Shown piece after piece: positions 1 through 8,095 of a stretch of DNA of 11,419 nucleotides. How positions within the stretch are numbered: position 1 is the stretch's first letter; every line of letters begins with the position of its first letter. Origin of the DNA: Myxococcota bacterium (GTDB taxonomy: Bacteria > Myxococcota > UBA4151); assembly GCA_028823075.1 (NCBI GenBank), contig JAPKCE010000034.1, forward strand, positions 1 to 11,419, given 5' to 3'. The notes under the pieces were generated by a model. It was given only the letters and a program-made list of their open reading frames with translations. It made no database searches and had not been told where the DNA came from. Made by a program: the position numbers and the translations under genes.

Positions 1-2613
1 CGCCTCGTGCTTATACTTGTTGACGGTGTCGGTGGCGTTTCTTTGGACCTTTACTTGAGCAAAGTAAAAAGCGACTGGGTGAAACTGCTTTAAGTAAGCA
101 GTTTGATAGGATATTTTGGCGTAGGCAGCGGCGTGGCTCTTATTAAACCCGTAACCTGCAAACTTCTCCATCACATCGAAGATTTTGTTGGCATCGCCTT
201 TTTTGAGGCCGTGAAGTTTTGCAGCACCTTCGGTGAAGATGAGGCGTTGGCGCTCCATCTCTTCGACTTTCTTTTTGCCCATGGCGCGGCGTAAAATATC
301 GGCGCCACCGAGGGTGTAACCACCGATTATCTGGGCGGTTTGCATGACCTGTTCCTGATACACCATATGGCCGTAGGTCGGCGCTAAAACCTCGATGAGC
401 GCCGGGTGGGGGTATTCGATAGCGAGGCGGCCATGCTTACGTTTAATATAGTCGGGGATCTGGTCCATGGGACCAGGGCGGTAGAGCGCTACAGCCGCCA
501 CGATATCTTCGAAACAGTCCGGTTTTAGATCGACGAGCATGGCTTTCATGCCATCGGATTCGAGTTGAAAAATACCGTTGGTATCTCCGGCGCTGATCAG
601 TTTGTAGGGCTGTTTATGATCGAGCGGAACGAGGTCCACATCGAGCTTGGCTAGGGGGTGTTTCGGGTCGCAGCCGCGCAGGTGCGGAAAGGCGGCGATG
701 AGTTCGGCTCGCGCATTGTCATCGGCCGCATTCGCTGTTTCGACCTGTTCGTTCACCAGGTCTTCAGCGTAGCTTATGATATCGAGGTTTTTGAGGCCTA
801 AGAAATCAAATTTAACCAGCCCAACATCCTCGACGCCCTCCATGTTAAACTGCGCCGCTTGACCGCCGCTCGAGGTGGAGAAAATGGGTGTGTATTCGGT
901 GAGCACCTCGCGGCCGATGACCACACCACCCGCATGAGTTCCGGCTTGTCGATAGAGCCCCTCAAGACGGGTGGCGATATCGAAGACTTTTTTGAATTTA
1001 CTGCTTGAATTGCGCAGCTCGAGCAATTGGCTAGAGACCTCGAAAAGACCCCAGCTTTTGCGCGCAGCGGCGACGTCGTCGGCCTTGCCAATGAGGTGCC
1101 CGTCTTGTTCGCTAACCTCATCGTTAGCCCGCATGCGCGGAGTCAGTGTTACCGGTAGGCCTTCGTGAAAAGCCGGGATGTTGCGCGTCAGGTCGTTGAC
1201 CTCCGCGAAAGGCATCTCGAGAACCGAAGCGACATCTTTGATGACCGACTTACCGCCGAGCCGCGAGAAGGTAGCGATCTGGCCGACATGAGCGACGCCG
1301 TATTTATCGGTGACATATTGAATCACCTCGCCGCGTCGTTCTTGGCAAAAGTCGACGTCGAAATCGGGCATGGAGACGCGTTCGGGGTTGAGAAAGCGTT
1401 CGAAGAGCAGGTCGTAGGGCAAGGGGTCGAGATCTGTGATGCGAAGCACCCAAGCCACCAAGCTTCCAGCGCCGGAGCCGCGCCCGGGCCCGACGCGAAT
1501 GCGGTGGTCCTTGGCCCAGTTGATGAAATCTTGGACGATCAGGAAATAGCCGGGAAACCCCATCGAACTGATGATCCCCAGCTCGTGCTCCAGCCGCTTT
1601 TGATAAACGGCCGGATCGACATCGTAAGTTGCGCTTTGGCGCAACTCTTCGAGGCGGGATTTTAGGCCCTCAAAAGAATCAAAGTGCAACTCTTCGTCTT
1701 CGCTGCGGCCACCCTTACAGGGGAAGGGGGGTAGGTAGTTAACCCCCAGTTCCATACTGACTTCGCAGCGCTCAGCGATGTTTCCGCTGGCCTCGATAAG
1801 ATCCGGGTGGTCGGCAAACCAGCCGCTGCGCATCGCCGCTTCATCTTTAAAATAGCGACCATCGTACTCCGGCCCATCGAAGCGCCCGATGGAACTGCGG
1901 TATTGGATGCACATCAGATAACGCTGCGCTTCGGCATCTTCGCGTTCAGCATAATGGCAATTATTGGTGGCCACACCTGGGAGTTTTAAATCATCGCGAA
2001 GGCTGAGCAGAAACTCGTTGAAAGGAGGTTCTTCCGGCAGGCCTGTGTCCTGAAACTCTAAATAGAAACATTCTTTTTCAAAGAGCCCGACGAGCTTTTG
2101 TGCTGCCTCTTTGGCTTGTTCATTGAAACGTGTGTTCGAGGGGCGCCGTTTGGCGCGAGGCCCATGCCAGCCATGCCAATTGCGCGAGATCAAACCGCCC
2201 AGACCACCGCTTAGAGCGATCAGCCCTTGTCGATGCTCGAAGAGGGTTTCCCAGTCGACTCTCGGCACATAATAAAACCCTTGGATCGAGGCTTTTGAGG
2301 CGAGTTCTTTAAGGTTTCGCCAGCCTTCGTTGTTGCTCGCCAGAAGAGTTAACGAATAGGTGTCGTGGCGGCTGCTTTTGTCGTCGATCGCGACGCCTTC
2401 GGGCAGCAGGTTAATTTCGCAGCCGAGAATCGGTTTGATACCTGCCTGGGTCGCGTTTTTATAAAACTCATAGGCGCCATGGAGGTTGCCGCGATCGGTG
2501 ACCGCAACGGCGTCCATGTTAGCATCTTTCGCCAAACCGCAGAGGCGCTCCATCGGCAGCGCGCCTTCGAGAAAAGAAAATCCGGTTTTGACGTTGAGAT
2601 GGACGAAGCCCAT
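1..2613 (-). CDS. dnaE: DNA polymerase III subunit alpha, N-terminal 871 residues (cut by the left edge)
   Basis: This is the catalytic subunit of the replicative DNA polymerase. The frame is open from ATG at 2613 to base 1. The N-terminus (MGFVHLNVKTGFSFLEG) aligns with the usual start of the family. A PHP domain fills about residues 1-220. The palm carries GPGRGSGAGS at 375-384 and the catalytic pair in PDFDVDF (Asp417 and Asp419). The third catalytic aspartate lies in VKFDFLG (Asp603). EKFAGYGFNKSHAAAYA (816-832) is the family's conserved fingers motif. About 300 C-terminal residues (duplex-binding, clamp-binding and OB regions) lie outside the window. The sequence around the palm resembles DnaE1 rather than the mutagenic DnaE2/ImuC. 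Most PHP metal ligands are replaced (Asn7, Lys9, Arg41, Ser87, Gly137, Thr190, Asn218), so no built-in PHP exonuclease is expected. The gene directly abuts the upstream cyclase stop codon with no clear Shine-Dalgarno sequence, which suggests translational coupling. Confidence 0.97.
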   Translation of the reverse strand, partial: MGFVHLNVKTGFSFLEGALPMERLCGLAKDANMDAVAVTDRGNLHGAYEFYKNATQAGIKPILGCEINLLPEGVAIDDKSSRHDTYSLTLLASNNEGWRNLKELASKASIQGFYYVPRVDWETLFEHRQGLIALSGGLGGLISRNWHGWHGPRAKRRPSNTRFNEQAKEAAQKLVGLFEKECFYLEFQDTGLPEEPPFNEFLLSLRDDLKLPGVATNNCHYAEREDAEAQRYLMCIQYRSSIGRFDGPEYDGRYFKDEAAMRSGWFADHPDLIEASGNIAERCEVSMELGVNYLPPFPCKGGRSEDEELHFDSFEGLKSRLEELRQSATYDVDPAVYQKRLEHELGIISSMGFPGYFLIVQDFINWAKDHRIRVGPGRGSGAGSLVAWVLRITDLDPLPYDLLFERFLNPERVSMPDFDVDFCQERRGEVIQYVTDKYGVAHVGQIATFSRLGGKSVIKDVASVLEMPFAEVNDLTRNIPAFHEGLPVTLTPRMRANDEVSEQDGHLIGKADDVAAARKSWGLFEVSSQLLELRNSSSKFKKVFDIATRLEGLYRQAGTHAGGVVIGREVLTEYTPIFSTSSGGQAAQFNMEGVEDVGLVKFDFLGLKNLDIISYAEDLVNEQVETANAADDNARAELIAAFPHLRGCDPKHPLAKLDVDLVPLDHKQPYKLISAGDTNGIFQLESDGMKAMLVDLKPDCFEDIVAAVALYRPGPMDQIPDYIKRKHGRLAIEYPHPALIEVLAPTYGHMVYQEQVMQTAQIIGGYTLGGADILRRAMGKKKVEEMERQRLIFTEGAAKLHGLKKGDANKIFDVMEKFAGYGFNKSHAAAYAKISYQTAYLKQFHPVAFYFAQVKVQRNATDTVNKYKHEA

Positions 2614-3546
2614 CTACTCGGCCGCGACTGTACGCGCCGAGGCTGTTTGGTTACGGCCGCCTTCTTTAGCGACATAGAGATAAGCGTCGGCATCGTTGAC
2701 CATCTCTTCAGGGCTCGAGAAGTTCATGCCGTCTAAACTTGAGACCCCCAGCGATACGGTGACTTTTAATTGGTGTTCGGCCGACGGGACGGTCTGGGCT
2801 TCGATACAGCGCCGCACCCTTTCGGCGAAGAGTTCACCTTGATCCAAGGTGAGGCCGCGCAAAATGCAGACAAACTCTTCGCCGCCGTAGCGGCAGACCA
2901 CATCTTCGCCGCGAACCAACTCCATAACCACTTCACCGATGCGCATCAGTACGGCGTCGCCGGCTGCGTGGCCGTAGGTGTCGTTGACCAATTTAAAGTG
3001 ATCGACGTCAAACATCACCACCGACAGAGCTTGGCCATGGCGTTGAGCGTAGCTGAACTCCTCGCGCAGTCTTTCGAAACAGTAGCGCCGATTGTACATG
3101 CCCGTGAGTTGGTCGCGGGTGGCCTTTTGATACATCTCAGTCTTGAGTTTGATCTCCATGGCATCGTGAAGTTCAAACTTGAGCAGGGTGGTGCTGCCCA
3201 AGGCGACCCGATCGTCATCGAGCAGTACTTGCTCAGAGACCTTTTCGCCGTTGACGAAGGTGCCGTTGGTGCTGCCTAGGTCGCGCAGTTGAACGGCGCC
3301 GTCATCAAGGCGGATGAGTTCAGCATGAAGCCGGCTCACGCCCTCGTCGTCAAGGCGGATATCGGTTGAATCGCCGCGCCCAAGGACGCTGCTTGCACCC
3401 TCGAGTTGAAAGGTTTCACCTCTGCGTTTACCACGCAAAACCGTGAGAATAGCACTGCGTTCATCCTCGTCGCCGAGCAGATCATTGAGCTTGAATTCAT
3501 CCGTCGCAAGGATGCGGGTTTCGTCGCTAAAAGGTTCATCGCTCAT
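2614..3546 (-). CDS. FHA-GGDEF diguanylate cyclase
   Basis: This is a predicted cytoplasmic enzyme of 310 residues that makes cyclic di-GMP from two GTP. An acidic N-terminal stretch (about 1-33, with DETRI at 8-12) precedes an FHA phosphothreonine-binding domain (about 36-125). That domain shows LGRG 55-58, SRLHA 71-75 and GSTNGTFVN 91-99, the motifs that contact phosphopeptide. A helical linker (about 130-145) leads to the GGDEF domain. Here RDQLTGMYNRR opens the domain, FDVDHFK (180-186) carries the metal-binding Asp and GGEEF lies at 221-225. An RGED inhibitory site lies five residues before GGEEF (212-215), so product inhibition is likely. No membrane segment is visible. The ATG at 3546 overlaps the plsY stop in ATGA. 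An upstream in-frame start at 3603 would lie inside plsY and adds no family sequence. Control by a Ser/Thr kinase through FHA binding is an inference. Catalytic and inhibitory sites both look intact. Confidence 0.93.
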   Translation of the reverse strand: MSDEPFSDETRILATDEFKLNDLLGDEDERSAILTVLRGKRRGETFQLEGASSVLGRGDSTDIRLDDEGVSRLHAELIRLDDGAVQLRDLGSTNGTFVNGEKVSEQVLLDDDRVALGSTTLLKFELHDAMEIKLKTEMYQKATRDQLTGMYNRRYCFERLREEFSYAQRHGQALSVVMFDVDHFKLVNDTYGHAAGDAVLMRIGEVVMELVRGEDVVCRYGGEEFVCILRGLTLDQGELFAERVRRCIEAQTVPSAEHQLKVTVSLGVSSLDGMNFSSPEEMVNDADAYLYVAKEGGRNQTASARTVAAE

Positions 3547-4139
3547 AAGGATTTGTCGCCTTTCGCTTGGCGCAGTGCATACAGGTTGCTGCGGTGGCGC
3601 CAAACGATCAAGGCGCAGATCAAACTGAGGACCAAGCGCAATGCCAAGCGCTCATCGTAAAACGGTAGGAACCAGGCCAGTGCAACCGCGGCTCCTGTGC
3701 CCGCCAAACTGCCCAAGGCACTGGTTTTTGTTAGGATTAGAGTCAGAGCGTAGGCGCCAATCCCTACCGCCCCCAGCGCCGGAGCGAGCGCTAAAATAAC
3801 GCCCAGGCTGGTGGCCACCCCTTTGCCACCGCGAAAACGCAGGAAGGGCGTATAACAATGACCGATCACCGCGGCCAGGCCACAGCCCGCGACGATGGCT
3901 TCGTCAAAGCCGAAGAAGCGCGCCAATAGGGGCGCCGCCAGACCTTTTGCTGCATCGAGCATTAAGATAGCGGCGCCAAATTTAGCGCCGCCAGCGCGCA
4001 TCGCGTTGGTGGCGCCGATGTTACCGCTACCCATCTCTTGTAAGTCGATCTTTAAAAAATGCTTGGCCAATACAAAACCGAAAGGCACCGAACCTAAGAG
4101 CGTTGCGCCGATGAGTAGGGTAATCGCCAAAGGGTCCAC
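3543..4139 (-). CDS. plsY: Acyl-phosphate:glycerol-3-phosphate acyltransferase PlsY
   Basis: This inner-membrane enzyme acylates glycerol-3-phosphate with acyl-phosphate made by PlsX, the first committed step of phospholipid synthesis. The product is 198 residues, close to the family's roughly 200. Family motifs are present: LLGSVPFGFVLAK near the N-terminus, MGSGNIGATNAMRAGG in the first cytoplasmic loop, and GHCYTPFLRFRGGKGVATSLG in the second. About five hydrophobic segments alternate with these. GTG at 4139 is chosen because a GGAGG ribosome binding site (plus-strand 4145-4149) sits 5 bases before it and the hydrophobic N-terminus starts there. The frame is open further upstream to 4316, but that part overlaps the divergent gene and shows no family similarity. 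The stop overlaps the diguanylate cyclase start by four bases, so plsY probably leads a plsY-cyclase-dnaE operon. Confidence 0.95.
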   Translation of the reverse strand: MDPLAITLLIGATLLGSVPFGFVLAKHFLKIDLQEMGSGNIGATNAMRAGGAKFGAAILMLDAAKGLAAPLLARFFGFDEAIVAGCGLAAVIGHCYTPFLRFRGGKGVATSLGVILALAPALGAVGIGAYALTLILTKTSALGSLAGTGAAVALAWFLPFYDERLALRLVLSLICALIVWRHRSNLYALRQAKGDKSL

Positions 4140-4205
4140 ATAAGCCTCCGGGCGATGCACTTGATCGCCGCTCGACTGGCGCATTATCATAAGGCGGGGG
4201 ACAGG
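4140..4205. promoter_or_regulatory. Divergent promoter region between plsY and the heme lipoprotein gene
   Basis: These 66 bases are the only space between two divergent operons, so promoters for one or both should lie in or near them. On the plus strand TTGATC (4161-4166), an 18-base gap and TATCAT (4185-4190) resemble a sigma-70 promoter, although the leader before ATG 4206 would be very short. On the minus strand TATGAT (revcomp of 4187-4192) is a possible -10 for plsY, but no convincing -35 is seen. The two candidate -10 boxes overlap on opposite strands. The assignment is from consensus matching by eye. Confidence 0.35.
4145..4149 (-). promoter_or_regulatory. Ribosome binding site that fixes the plsY GTG start
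   Basis: GGAGG on the minus strand lies 5 bases before GTG at 4139. It decides between this GTG and in-frame ATG codons farther upstream, which lack a comparable site and would add sequence unlike PlsY. Confidence 0.75.
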
Positions 4206-5675
4206 ATGAAGGTGAGAGCGAGCAAAGCCATCATCTGCGGTTTGTTGTTGGGAGCATGCTCTCAGGGGCCAGCTCTCGAGCTGCCTGTCCTTGAGCGACA
4301 CGCGAGCGGCCAGCACTATCGCATTTTCTATGTCGCTGAATTGCGCGGCGAGCTTGAGCCTTGTGGTTGCACCTTAGAACCTTTGGGTGGATTGGCCCGG
4401 CTGGCCTCTTACCTCGAGTCGAGACGTCAGCCTGGTTTCATCCCTTTGCTCATCGCTCACGGCGATTTGATCAGCGGCGTCGATGTCGGTGAGTCGAAGT
4501 TAGCCCAACTCCAGGCCAGTGGTGATTTTTTGCAAGCGCAACTCGTCGCGTTGGGGCTCAACGCTGCGGGTGACGGGCCTCATGATCGAGTGTTTGCTCT
4601 GGCGAGCGGAGCGATGGGTGAGCGTTATATCCCGCCCTCCGGCCAGCGACTGGTGGGCGAGGTGCAGATCTATCGCAGCGGCGCGCTTCTCAAAGATGTC
4701 GATCCTAAACGTCTCGCCATCATGCTTTTTGATGGCGACCTCGCGGAAGCGCGCAAGCAGGCCAAAGAGCTTGCTCAAAAAGGTGTGGATCTACTGCTTT
4801 TAGCTGAAGGTGACGAAGCTTCCGGCCTGCAAGATGTCGGTCACGGCTTATTGGCTGTTAGCGGTGGCGAGCGCGGTCAACAGGTGATTGAGGTCGATCT
4901 GGTTTGGCGCGGTGATGGTAGCTTGCAGCGCTATGAAAGCGCCCAGCAACGGCGTGTCGATTTAGCGGCCATGGAGAGCCGTATCGAGGGTCTTGTCCGC
5001 CGCCGAGACCGAGCCAAGGTTCGTCAAAAGCCGGCGGCGTTAATCGCGGCGCGAAGCCAGCAGATTGAAAAGGCTAAAGCCGCTCGATTTGAACTTTTTA
5101 GCGCGACGCTGCCGCAGCCCCCGCCGACAGGTAATTCGATCGCCTCACAGCGCGTGCCGCTCGATTCAAGCATCAGCGAAGATGAGTCGATGAAAACAAA
5201 GGTTCAAGCTCATCACCGGAGCATTAGTATCTTGAATAAGAGCTTGGAGAAAAACCGCAAATGCCCGCCCCCCCCGGAGCTTGGCTCGGCGGTCTATTTG
5301 GGCAGCCAAGCTTGCCGATCATGCCATTCATCTGCCTACGACTTTTGGAAGAAAACGCCCCATGCCCACGCCTGGGCGACTCTCCAAAAAAAGGGTCGTA
5401 CCTACGACTATAATTGCGTGACCTGCCACAGCGCGGGCTTTGACGAAGCTGAAGGATTTTGCCGCGTTAGCGAAGCGGGAGATCGCATTAACGTGGGGTG
5501 TGAAAACTGCCACGGGCCTGGGTCTCTTCACGCCGCTAGCGGTGATAAAACCAAGATTAAACGAGCCGTCCCGGCTGCTGTTTGCACCAATTGTCACCAT
5601 GCGCCTCATACCAACACTTTTGTGTACAGCGATCGTCTCAGCCGCATCGTCGGCCCCGGGCATGGCGCTCCATGA
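4206..5675 (+). CDS. Lipoprotein with phosphoesterase-like domain and tetraheme cytochrome c554-like domain
   Basis: This is a predicted exported, lipid-anchored protein of 489 residues. MKVRASKAIICGLLLGAC forms a signal peptide ending in a lipobox (LGAC, Cys18). Residues about 38-260 resemble the UshA/calcineurin-like phosphoesterase fold in its CGC variant: ELRGELEPCGC at 45-55, GGLARLASYL at 61-70 and HGDLISG at 85-91. The usual metal-binding DxH reads ELR here, so catalysis is doubtful. A charged, probably coiled linker (about 265-350) follows. The C-terminus has four CxxCH heme motifs starting at Cys370, 404, 432 and 460, with the CENCHGPG context typical of cytochrome c554-type proteins. 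Four covalent hemes imply periplasmic or outer-membrane electron transfer. ATG 4206 is chosen for the signal peptide, with a G-rich stretch just upstream. The stop overlaps the transglycosylase start (ATGA). The substrate and redox partner are unknown to me. Confidence 0.85.
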   Translation: MKVRASKAIICGLLLGACSQGPALELPVLERHASGQHYRIFYVAELRGELEPCGCTLEPLGGLARLASYLESRRQPGFIPLLIAHGDLISGVDVGESKLAQLQASGDFLQAQLVALGLNAAGDGPHDRVFALASGAMGERYIPPSGQRLVGEVQIYRSGALLKDVDPKRLAIMLFDGDLAEARKQAKELAQKGVDLLLLAEGDEASGLQDVGHGLLAVSGGERGQQVIEVDLVWRGDGSLQRYESAQQRRVDLAAMESRIEGLVRRRDRAKVRQKPAALIAARSQQIEKAKAARFELFSATLPQPPPTGNSIASQRVPLDSSISEDESMKTKVQAHHRSISILNKSLEKNRKCPPPPELGSAVYLGSQACRSCHSSAYDFWKKTPHAHAWATLQKKGRTYDYNCVTCHSAGFDEAEGFCRVSEAGDRINVGCENCHGPGSLHAASGDKTKIKRAVPAAVCTNCHHAPHTNTFVYSDRLSRIVGPGHGAP

Positions 5676-6871
5676 TCGCTGCGCTAACGATGACAATTTT
5701 GGCGGCCTCCTCCCAGCCACCCGAGGTTGACGAGATGCAGCAATTAAAAGTGATGGAAAGCGCTTTTTTTGCCGCAGAAGCACACCGCGCCAAGCGCCAT
5801 GAAACGTCGTCTAAAGCACTTAACGGATGGAAGCTCAAACGCGCTTTTTCACATAACATTCCGTGGCCGAAACAGAGCCTGTCGAGCAGCCTTTTGGCGA
5901 GCCCCCCGGCGCTCGATATCCCATGGACGATGAACCAGCATGTCGCCGCTTACATGCGTTTTTTTCAGGGTAGGGGTAGGCGAACCTTTCAAGTTTGGCT
6001 CGATCGCTCAGCCCTCCTTATTCCCGTTCTTAGGCCCATACTTCACGAGGTCGGCGCCCCTCGAGACCTGGTCTATTTGGCGATGATCGAATCCGGTTTT
6101 CGCGCTCGCGCTCGTTCCTCAGCGGGGGCACAAGGGGTATGGCAATTCATCCCCGCTACGGCGCGGGCTTTTGGGCTGAAAACCGGGCATTTCGTCGATG
6201 AGCGCGCCGATCTTGACCAGGCTACTCGTGCCGCAGCTCGTTACCTTTTGACGCTGCACGACCGCTTTGGTGATTGGTATTTGGCGTGGGCCGCTTATAA
6301 CGCTGGACCGGGGCGCGTTCGACGGGCTCAACGGCTCACGTCAGAGCGCGACTTTTGGGGCATAGCCTCCGAGCTACCCAGGGAGACGCGCAACTATGTA
6401 CCCAAGTTGTTGGCGGCAGCGACTTTGGCGCAGCGCCCTCAGCATTACGGCTTTCGGCGCCCGAGCGCCGAGCAGGCGATCAGCACGAAAACCATGCCCA
6501 TCTCGCGCCCTTTAGCGCTGACTAAAATAGCCGAGGTTTGCGGGGTCGACGGCGACCTTTTATGGCACCTTAACCCAATGTTAAAACAGGGCATAACCCC
6601 GCCCGAGCATCTTTACGGTAAGGCTTTTGAGTTGCGGGTTCCCCAAGCAACACCTGAGGATTGCGTAACCCGATTGAAAAAGCTTCCGGTGCAGGAAAAT
6701 CGCCATATCCAAACCTACCGAGTTCGCCGTGGTGACACGTTGTCGGGTATCGCCAAGCGCTGGGGGGCGAGGATTCTCGAGATTGCTCGGGCCAACAATA
6801 TCACCACCCGCAGCACGCTGCGTTTGGGACAAAAACTGATCATTCCCATCCCCGTAAAAAGGAAACGTTGA
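5672..6871 (+). CDS. Lytic murein transglycosylase, SLT domain plus LysM (MltD-like)
   Basis: This protein of 399 residues is predicted to cleave peptidoglycan glycan strands to 1,6-anhydro ends in the periplasm. The SLT domain runs about 115-275. The catalytic glutamate is Glu140 in AMIESGF, followed by SSAGAQGVWQFIPATARAFGL, AAYNAGPGRVRRA and ETRNYVPKLLAAATLA, all hallmark MltD/Slt-family motifs. After a middle region that resembles a degenerate LysM or spacer, a clear LysM domain closes the protein: YRVRRGDTLSGIAKRWG, then LRLGQKLIIPIP. The N-terminus (MIAALTMTILAASSQ) is a short hydrophobic stretch without a positive charge, so it is a weak signal peptide and no lipobox is seen. ATG 5672 overlaps the stop of the heme lipoprotein (ATGA), which suggests coupled translation. 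The only other in-frame start (TTG 5582) lies deep in that gene. I give no symbol because mltD orthology cannot be shown here. Confidence 0.9.
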   Translation: MIAALTMTILAASSQPPEVDEMQQLKVMESAFFAAEAHRAKRHETSSKALNGWKLKRAFSHNIPWPKQSLSSSLLASPPALDIPWTMNQHVAAYMRFFQGRGRRTFQVWLDRSALLIPVLRPILHEVGAPRDLVYLAMIESGFRARARSSAGAQGVWQFIPATARAFGLKTGHFVDERADLDQATRAAARYLLTLHDRFGDWYLAWAAYNAGPGRVRRAQRLTSERDFWGIASELPRETRNYVPKLLAAATLAQRPQHYGFRRPSAEQAISTKTMPISRPLALTKIAEVCGVDGDLLWHLNPMLKQGITPPEHLYGKAFELRVPQATPEDCVTRLKKLPVQENRHIQTYRVRRGDTLSGIAKRWGARILEIARANNITTRSTLRLGQKLIIPIPVKRKR

Positions 6872-8095
6872 ATGGCTTTGATGCCCATCGACGACGCCTT
6901 AGCTTTGTTGCTTCGTGATGTGTCGCCTTTGGCCGCTGAAACGGCAGATTTAGCGCCGAGTTCTGGCCGAGTTCTGGCGCAAGCCTTGGTCTCGCCAAAG
7001 GCTTTTCCTTTCGAGGATAATTCGGCGATGGACGGCTACGCCTTAGCGGCTTCGGAAGGGCCGTGGCGCTTGGTTGGAGAATCCGCAGCGGGTCACCCTT
7101 TTGAGGGGCGAGTCGCCGAGGGTGAAGCGGTGCGCATCTCCACGGGTGCGGTGGTTCCTCAGGGGGCGGACAGCGTTCTCATTCAAGAAAACGCCGAACG
7201 CCATGGCTCGGATTTGCGCGCCATGCAGACGCCGCGCGCCGGGCAGCATATTCGCCATGCCGGTAGTGATCTTAACTGCGGCGATGCGCTGCTCGACGCC
7301 GGCCATATTTTACAAGCGGCCGATCTTGCGGCTCTAGCAGGGCTCGGTATAACGCATGTTCCTTTGCGGCGGCAGCCTAAGGTAATTATTTTTGCAACCG
7401 GTGATGAGCTTGTCGCTCCCGGGGAGCCACGCCAAAGAGGCCAGATTTACGAAAGCAACGCTCGCTACCTAAGTGCTGCTGTTTCTGAGGCAGGGGCCGA
7501 GCTGTTGAGCGCTAGTACCCTGCCCGACGATCGCAGCGTGATCGATGCGGCATTAAAAGATGCCATAGAGAGCGCCGACCTGCTGCTGTTATCGGGCGGC
7601 GTCAGCGTTGGAGATCACGACCATGTTGGAGCTGCGCTCGCCGAGCTTTGCGGCGGCCTGACTTTTTACAAGGTACGTATGAAACCGGGAAAACCAGTAG
7701 CGGCGGCGCGTAAAGGTGGCTGTGTCTTACTCGGGCTGCCGGGCAACCCCGCTTCGACCTTGGTAGCGTTTGAGATCTTTGGGCGAGCCGTATTAAAACG
7801 TCTCGGAGGCGCTGGCCGGGTGCATCGTCGCCTTGATGAAGCCGTCGTTTTAACGAGTCTCCCGGCCGCTGGGTCGCGCGGAGAGTTGCTGCGGGCAAGT
7901 TTGACGCCGGCCGGTTTGCAGCCTTGTTCACGGCAGGGCTCCGGCGACCTTTCCTCGTTGCTCACCGTTGACGCCCTCATCTATCGCCCTCCAGGCTCAA
8001 CGCCAATTACCGCCGGTGACCGAGTTCCCTACTTGGCGCTTTTTGGTCCAGGTAGCGAACATCCTTTGGAGGCGCAGTGGACAGTAAAAATCTGA
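6872..8095 (+). CDS. moeA: Molybdopterin molybdenumtransferase MoeA
   Basis: This cytoplasmic enzyme uses adenylated molybdopterin and molybdate to insert molybdenum into the cofactor. At 407 residues it matches the family's usual 400-410. Visible motifs are FEDNSAMDGYAL (47-58, with the conserved Asp54), RISTGAVVPQGAD (88-100), FATGDEL (174-180), SGGVSVGDHDHV (241-252), MKPGKPVA (270-277) and GLPGNPAS (288-295). The MPT-binding/MoCF_biosynth domain spans about 165-310 and a C-terminal beta-barrel domain about 320-400. ATG 6872 directly follows the transglycosylase stop, with AAGGA (6859-6863) 8 bases before it. The last 19 bases overlap mobA. All residues expected for activity appear to be present. 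Confidence 0.97.
   Translation: MALMPIDDALALLLRDVSPLAAETADLAPSSGRVLAQALVSPKAFPFEDNSAMDGYALAASEGPWRLVGESAAGHPFEGRVAEGEAVRISTGAVVPQGADSVLIQENAERHGSDLRAMQTPRAGQHIRHAGSDLNCGDALLDAGHILQAADLAALAGLGITHVPLRRQPKVIIFATGDELVAPGEPRQRGQIYESNARYLSAAVSEAGAELLSASTLPDDRSVIDAALKDAIESADLLLLSGGVSVGDHDHVGAALAELCGGLTFYKVRMKPGKPVAAARKGGCVLLGLPGNPASTLVAFEIFGRAVLKRLGGAGRVHRRLDEAVVLTSLPAAGSRGELLRASLTPAGLQPCSRQGSGDLSSLLTVDALIYRPPGSTPITAGDRVPYLALFGPGSEHPLEAQWTVKI

Noticed and set aside
1165..1665. Open frame of 166 codons on the plus strand
   Set aside because: It lies wholly opposite dnaE, whose motifs are unmistakable. It has no recognisable domain and reflects codon bias on the other strand.
2770..3279. Open frame of 169 codons on the plus strand
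   Set aside because: It is antisense to the FHA and GGDEF domains of a clear gene, and its translation shows no family similarity.
4155..4205. Upstream ATG for the heme lipoprotein
   Set aside because: It would put 17 residues before a clean lipoprotein signal peptide. ATG 4206 gives the correct length before the lipobox.
4140..4316. N-terminal extension of plsY to an upstream ATG
   Set aside because: The extra 59 residues have no PlsY similarity and overlap the start of the divergent lipoprotein gene. GTG with GGAGG explains the start better.
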